DNA of 6,077 bases, taken from the NCBI GenBank assembly GCA_014729705.1, contig WJJK01000090.1, positions 1 through 6,077 on the forward strand. Reading direction: 5' to 3'. The DNA comes from Candidatus Altarchaeales archaeon. Its GTDB lineage: Archaea > Altiarchaeota > Altiarchaeia > IMC4 > SCGC-AAA252-I15. The notes under the pieces are model-generated. The model had not been told where the DNA came from. It did no database searches and saw nothing but the letters and a program-made list of their open reading frames with translations. Positions 3,382 to 6,077 of this stretch are shown one piece after another (the stretch's first letter is position 1; every line of letters begins with the position of its first letter). The position numbers and the translations under genes were made by a program.

Positions 3382-6077
3382 TACGCTGCCTCTAGTTCTT
3401 CTACTCTCTTCTTAAGAGATTCATTCTCGGTCTCAAGGCGTTCTATCTTCTTATCTGTTTCTGAACGCCAGTCTATTAGGTTATCGAGACTTGACCTAAG
3501 AGTATCTATAGCGAGGGTGCCGTAGTTGGTTTCCAGTTGTAGGGTTCTTTGTCTGAGCTTCTTCACTTCGTTATGGAGGATAGCCCCATAACGTCGATAG
3601 TTAAATGACTGGACTTCCCCATTCTCATCATAGTACACTAGTTCCGTCAACCCCAGATCATGAGCATCCTCTGCTATAAATCCTATCTCCCTTTTGTCGT
3701 AAAGTTCGTCCAGAATGGCATGCTTTACAGCGTACCCTTTTGATCTGTTGTTAGGGTCTGTATATACTTTCTCTTTTGTTTGCTTTCTTGCCCTGTAGGT
3801 TACTGGATTCAGTCCCCAAATCTTCTCAGACCAACTGTCCTCCATCGGCTGGATGTCACCCTTGTACCTACGGCTCGACGAGTCAATTCCAATCTGGTTT
3901 GAACCTATATGGACAACATCACCAGAGGAGGAACCAGAATTACCAGTAATCGCAGGGGAATAGAAATCGCCTGTTGAGTTGTAGTAGAATGCATTGCTGG
4001 CACCGTCGTTATAGTCAAACCGCATTATGTTTCCAGCGGATTGACTTTTGATGCTGAACTTATCAGCAGTATCATCGCCCTGATCAGCCCACATCTCCAG
4101 TATCGCGTCTGAAGATTCGTATCCCTGAATTGTAACAGTTGAGTCGGTGCTGCCGCTATAGAACCTTGCACCTCCCGGCGCACTCTGCATGTTTAGATAC
4201 AATGCATAAGAAGTAGACGTGGTTACGGTTGCTCCGTCATACGCTATGTTCAAACCTCCGTTGTTATGGAGAATCATTCTGCATTCTGGACTAGCGGTGT
4301 TATCATTCACAAGAAAAGCCAGTCCGGTATGGGTATTATAAGTATCTAGGTTTATACTGTAGATCGCCGCAGTGATTGCTGGCATATTACTTGACGTTTC
4401 AGACGAATACCATTCAACACCGCCACGATACTCCCCTACTGTCGCAGTACCGCTACCGTAGTCGGTAACTGTGTCACGAAAACGTACTACTGGTAGGTAC
4501 TCAGTTCCGTCTTGGGGGTTGTTAATGATACCGCAGGGGCCAAGGATTTCCACCATGTTCCTGTTTTCAGTATTGTCGGACTCAAAGTAGACCATCTCAT
4601 CATTGAATCCCCCGTATGAATAGAACGCAAGCCTGTTGCCCCAAGCAGCACCCGATCCGATTCGCCATTTGCCGCTACCACCTGAGCGGAAGTGTATGTC
4701 CGCTTCGCCCGTGTCGTTACAGTCCAGGTAGAGATACGTATCTGCATCGCCAGTATTATCGTTGTTCAGGTACATTGTCAAGTTCGTTCCATCGTCAGTA
4801 ACCCAGAACGAACTGTTACCATCGACTATATGCAGCGGGTAGCTTGGGCTGGTGCCGATCCCAACGCCAGTAGTAGTGAAGTACACCTGATCTACGTATG
4901 AGCCCGTACCATCATTCTGAAATACAAGTGTACCTCCATCTTCTGCTCTTATCCTCCAACCGTCGCCATTGTCTTCTCCGGCGTCGGCAAGTAGCTCAAG
5001 CATGGCAGGTCCCGCTGATGCACCACCAGCACCGTACAGGGACCACGTAGTGGCAGTACCGCCGTGCGTCAACTCTGCTTTTAGAGTTTCAACATAGTAC
5101 CACTTACTGGTAGTTTGATTGTTATGGAACTCCCAGGCACCTGAGCTTAGACCCATACCTGTAACGCTAGAGCCACCACCGTCGTATATCACGAATTTGC
5201 ATTTTGCATCGTCGCCTGTCGTGCTTCCATAAGTGCCGCCCATGTTGATTTGAGTCGGCGTTGCTGTGGACGTTGAGGTAGTGTCGTCGAAAGAGAGTGC
5301 GGAGTAGGGGGTGCCGCCTATCCCCACGTCGCCGTAGAAGCGGGCGTCCTGAGAGGTGTCAATCACCAGAGCAGTGTTGTTGTTTGTGCCTAAATAGAGG
5401 TCGTAAGAGTCATACGTGCCTATGCCCATAGCTCCGTCGAATACTCGACAAAAAGACGCTCCAACTCTTGATAATCCGAAATACGACCCTGCCGCGTAGG
5501 TGTCGCCAAACGCCTGGATGGTAATGTATGTGTCGCTGTCTGCATCTGCCCTAATAGACGATGCGCCAGATGCGTCATCTGTTGTGACATAATGATTAAC
5601 GTTACCAGTCGCGACGTACACATCCAAGTCGGCTGTCGGGTCTTTTCCGATCCCAAGCCGCACATTGTCCACATCCATTACAATGGCATCGTAGTCTCCA
5701 GTAGCATTTCCAAAGCACAATGCCTCGGTGTCCTTGTGGTACATAATAAATGCTTCGTAAGTACCAGCCGTCGCAAAGCCAAGTCGAGGATCTTCATTCC
5801 CGCCAGTACCAGTCCCACCTTCATTTGCATGTATCAGAATCTGAGCATTGTCGTCGGTGGACTCGCATACTATTTTAGTTTCGCCCGCTGAAGTGTAAAC
5901 GTCTAAGTTGTAAGTCGGGCTCCTGCCTATCCCAACGTTGCCGTCTACCTGGAGGTCCTGCGGCATGTACACGTCACCATCCGACTCAAGCTGTATGTTA
6001 CCGCTGCCAGGAGCAGAAACAGCTTTGATCCAGCCGCCGTCAGGAACGGTGAGATCACCATTCACAACCTGGAATCC
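3381..6077 (-). CDS. Tail fibre/tip protein with C-terminal S74 intramolecular chaperone, 5' end missing
   Basis: The frame is open to the right edge (898 codons visible). The first start-like codon, GTG at 6065, is preceded in frame by GFQV and is probably just a valine, so the true start lies outside. The long N-terminal part is rich in Gly, Asp, Thr, Ser and Tyr with a beta-structured look and five GIG pseudo-repeats (xGIGxxPxxxLxV type). Numbering from the GTG, the peptidase S74 chaperone domain covers about 728-835: SSRRYKGDI (S730, S731, K735), the LNPVTYR segment (752-758), then IGFIAED (794-800) and FNYRRYGAILHNEVKKL (821-837). In known members this domain trimerises the fibre and cuts itself off at the conserved serine. 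Residues 836-892 form a coiled coil (KKIERLETENESLKKRVEELE). The product is probably a trimeric receptor-binding fibre. Its binding or enzymatic specificity is not visible. Confidence 0.9.
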   Translation of the reverse strand, partial: GFQVVNGDLTVPDGGWIKAVSAPGSGNIQLESDGDVYMPQDLQVDGNVGIGRSPTYNLDVYTSAGETKIVCESTDDNAQILIHANEGGTGTGGNEDPRLGFATAGTYEAFIMYHKDTEALCFGNATGDYDAIVMDVDNVRLGIGKDPTADLDVYVATGNVNHYVTTDDASGASSIRADADSDTYITIQAFGDTYAAGSYFGLSRVGASFCRVFDGAMGIGTYDSYDLYLGTNNNTALVIDTSQDARFYGDVGIGGTPYSALSFDDTTSTSTATPTQINMGGTYGSTTGDDAKCKFVIYDGGGSSVTGMGLSSGAWEFHNNQTTSKWYYVETLKAELTHGGTATTWSLYGAGGASAGPAMLELLADAGEDNGDGWRIRAEDGGTLVFQNDGTGSYVDQVYFTTTGVGIGTSPSYPLHIVDGNSSFWVTDDGTNLTMYLNNDNTGDADTYLYLDCNDTGEADIHFRSGGSGKWRIGSGAAWGNRLAFYSYGGFNDEMVYFESDNTENRNMVEILGPCGIINNPQDGTEYLPVVRFRDTVTDYGSGTATVGEYRGGVEWYSSETSSNMPAITAAIYSINLDTYNTHTGLAFLVNDNTASPECRMILHNNGGLNIAYDGATVTTSTSYALYLNMQSAPGGARFYSGSTDSTVTIQGYESSDAILEMWADQGDDTADKFSIKSQSAGNIMRFDYNDGASNAFYYNSTGDFYSPAITGNSGSSSGDVVHIGSNQIGIDSSSRRYKGDIQPMEDSWSEKIWGLNPVTYRARKQTKEKVYTDPNNRSKGYAVKHAILDELYDKREIGFIAEDAHDLGLTELVYYDENGEVQSFNYRRYGAILHNEVKKLRQRTLQLETNYGTLAIDTLRSSLDNLIDWRSETDKKIERLETENESLKKRVEELEAA
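4827..5939 (-). repeat. GIG pseudo-repeats in the fibre shaft
   Basis: Five copies of a motif around GIG occur in the protein: VGIGRSPTYNLDV (5939-5895), LGIGKDPTADLDV (5660-5616), MGIGTYDSYDLYL (5432-5388), VGIGGTPYSALSF (5330-5289) and VGIGTSPSYPLHI (4868-4827). The spacing between copies varies from 34 to 154 residues. Such motifs are common in the shafts of S74-type fibres and related surface proteins. At DNA level the copies near 5316-5336 and 5925-5944 are still nearly identical over about 20 bases, offering sites for recombination. Confidence 0.8.

Noticed and set aside
5420..5674. Minus-strand 84-codon frame, and plus-strand frames at 5592-5891 and 4616-4901
   Set aside because: They are out-of-frame shadows of the fibre gene, with no ribosome binding sites or family features.
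6063..6065. GTG as the start of the fibre gene
   Set aside because: The frame stays open upstream to the edge (GFQV then VNGD) and there is no ribosome binding site in the 12 remaining bases, so the codon is read as an internal valine.

Overview
The window looks like part of the genome of a tailed virus (Caudoviricetes), or of a prophage. The evidence is a long tail-fibre-type protein ending in an intramolecular chaperone domain (peptidase S74), a free-standing HNH endonuclease, and very tightly packed small genes that overlap by 1 to 23 bases. Most starts carry good Shine-Dalgarno sequences, so the host is a prokaryote; whether it is bacterial or archaeal cannot be told from here. No rRNA, tRNA, insertion sequence, integrase or CRISPR array was seen.

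Layout, left to right. (1) 1-246, minus strand: the N-terminal part of an HNH endonuclease, cut by the window edge. (2) 247-340: an AT-rich divergent intergenic region with a perfect 15-bp palindrome touching the ribosome binding site of the next gene. (3) 341-2595, plus strand: a compact five-gene operon encoding a 74-aa coiled-coil-like protein, a complete type I DnaJ co-chaperone of 398 aa, a 50-aa extremely basic protein, a 100-aa unknown protein, and a 137-aa protein with two helix-turn-helix-like segments. (4) 2613-6077, minus strand and convergent: in transcription order, the tail fibre/tip protein (its start lies beyond the right edge), a short glycosyltransferase-like protein with a DXD motif, and a 90-aa unknown protein.

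How the parts may work together (inference). The plus-strand operon couples a DnaJ, which would need a host or viral DnaK not present here, with small nucleic-acid-binding-type proteins. This suggests a module for chaperone-assisted replication, transcription takeover, or nucleoid or capsid assembly. The minus-strand operon is a receptor-binding module: a self-cleaving trimeric fibre, and a translationally coupled candidate sugar transferase that might decorate the fibre or another virion or host surface component.

Most unusual points: a full-length DnaJ in a viral operon; four perfect 15-bp tandem repeats inside dnaJ, coding for a PRAQ(N/K) linker; a 13-bp perfect inverted repeat within dnaJ; a 50-aa gene that is 42 percent Lys/Arg with no acidic residue; and isoleucine codon use in the fibre shaft unlike that of its neighbours.
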